Shown here piece by piece: positions 23,388-24,325 of a DNA stretch of 24,325 bases. Made by a program: the position numbers and the translations under genes. Source of the DNA: Colivivens sp963594655 (GTDB lineage: Bacteria; Bacteroidota; Bacteroidia; Bacteroidales; Bacteroidaceae); assembly GCA_963594655.1 (NCBI GenBank), contig CAVBFD010000039.1, positions 1 through 24,325 of the forward strand, in the 5' to 3' direction. How positions within the stretch are numbered: the stretch's first letter is position 1; each line of letters opens with the position of its first letter. The notes beneath the pieces were generated by a model. It did no database searches. It worked only from the letters and a program-made list of their open reading frames with translations, and was not told where the DNA came from.

Positions 23388-23495
23388 GGCGGCGACCTAC
23401 TCTCCCACATTGCAGTGCAGTACCATCGGCGCGCCCGGGCTTAACTTCTCTGTTCGGGATGGGAAGAGGTGGGACCCCGGGGCTGTAGCCACCTG
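23388..23495 (-). rRNA. rrf: 5S ribosomal RNA
   Basis: On the minus strand the segment contains the 5S hallmarks CCGAACAGAGAAGTTAAGC and GATGGTACTGC, and ends GTGGGAGAGTAGGTCGCCGCC-like. The 5' end GGTGGC pairs with the 3' GCCGCC to form helix I. Ends are estimated to within a few bases; length is about 108 nt. Confidence 0.93.
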
Positions 23496-23691
23496 AATTT
23501 ATCGCTGCCTAAGTCTCCGCGCCTCCCGTGGCGCGCATGACCCGGCGTATGGATTGACTACCGGAAGGAAAAGAGAACTGGCGACCAAGTAACCTGATAA
23601 AGAACGCAAGCGTCACAACGAAACGCGCGGACCGCCAAAGGTGTGCGCCCCTCGTCCCGTGTCCCCTGGAGGGAAAGGAACTGTGAGGGAG
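23496..23691 (-). other. 23S-5S internal transcribed spacer
   Basis: The spacer is about 196 nt and carries no tRNA gene that I can fold. It contains GC-rich hairpin pieces, for example CGCGCC/GGCGCG at 23518-23535, which may be part of rRNA processing stems. Confidence 0.7.

Positions 23692-24325
<634 letters not shown>

Noticed and set aside
23496..23691. Possible tRNA in the 23S-5S spacer
   Set aside because: No cloverleaf, no GTTC-type T-arm and no CCA-adjacent acceptor stem could be assembled on either strand.

Overview
The window looks like a chromosomal segment from a Bacteroidales bacterium, most likely Prevotella or a close relative. Nearly every intergenic region carries the Bacteroidetes -7 promoter box TAnnTTTG, and Shine-Dalgarno sequences are absent. 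A secreted protein ends in the GRRV...GVYI.GGKKYLVK tail common in Prevotella. The gene families are also typical: DUF4143-type ATPases, an AAA-ATPase_like/PDDEXK_9 protein, a DUF4923 lipoprotein, a GHL10 hydrolase, and a V-type ATPase operon with DUF2764. The 5S and 23S sequences fit as well.

Layout. Positions 1-263 hold a hairpin-rich repeat-like element. Two convergent P-loop ATPases with nuclease-like C-termini follow (316-1530 +, 1645-3411 -), separated by two hairpins, each acting as terminator for one gene. A secreted carboxymuconolactone-decarboxylase/cupin protein (3589-4692 +) ends at a bidirectional terminator. A minus-strand operon (7794 to 4787) encodes a small membrane protein, an outer-membrane barrel and a large secreted protein. 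It diverges from a secreted GHL10 glycosidase-like protein (7946-9673 +), which converges on an ATP-grasp-like protein (9698-10714 -). A 375-base intergenic region holds what looks like a complete small transcription unit: a consensus promoter, about 68 nt, and an intrinsic terminator. Next come a carboxyltransferase of the oxaloacetate decarboxylase alpha/pyruvate carboxylase B type whose biotinyl-like domain lacks the biotin lysine (11090-12871 -), a DUF4923 lipoprotein (12914-13585 -), and the plus-strand pair of a WalJ-like MBL hydrolase and panB (13742-15395).

The right third is a complete-looking minus-strand V/A-type ATPase operon: E - DUF2764 - A - B - D - I - K (23182 down to 15502). 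It sits directly downstream of, and codirectional with, the 3' end of an rRNA operon (partial 23S, 5S, strong terminator). No C or F subunit gene is visible; DUF2764 occupies a slot where a central-stalk or C-like subunit would be expected, as I recall it also does in Chlamydia. The K subunit keeps the sodium-site residues known from Enterococcus hirae NtpK, so the enzyme may be a sodium-coupled rotary ATPase. The adjacent carboxyltransferase belongs to a family that includes sodium-pumping decarboxylases, but nothing here shows that the two work together.

The observations most worth a second look are the terminated small RNA or attenuator at 10779-10880, the DUF2764 ATPase architecture, the lysine-less biotinyl domain, and a 22-nt palindrome placed inside the promoter of the first ATPase.
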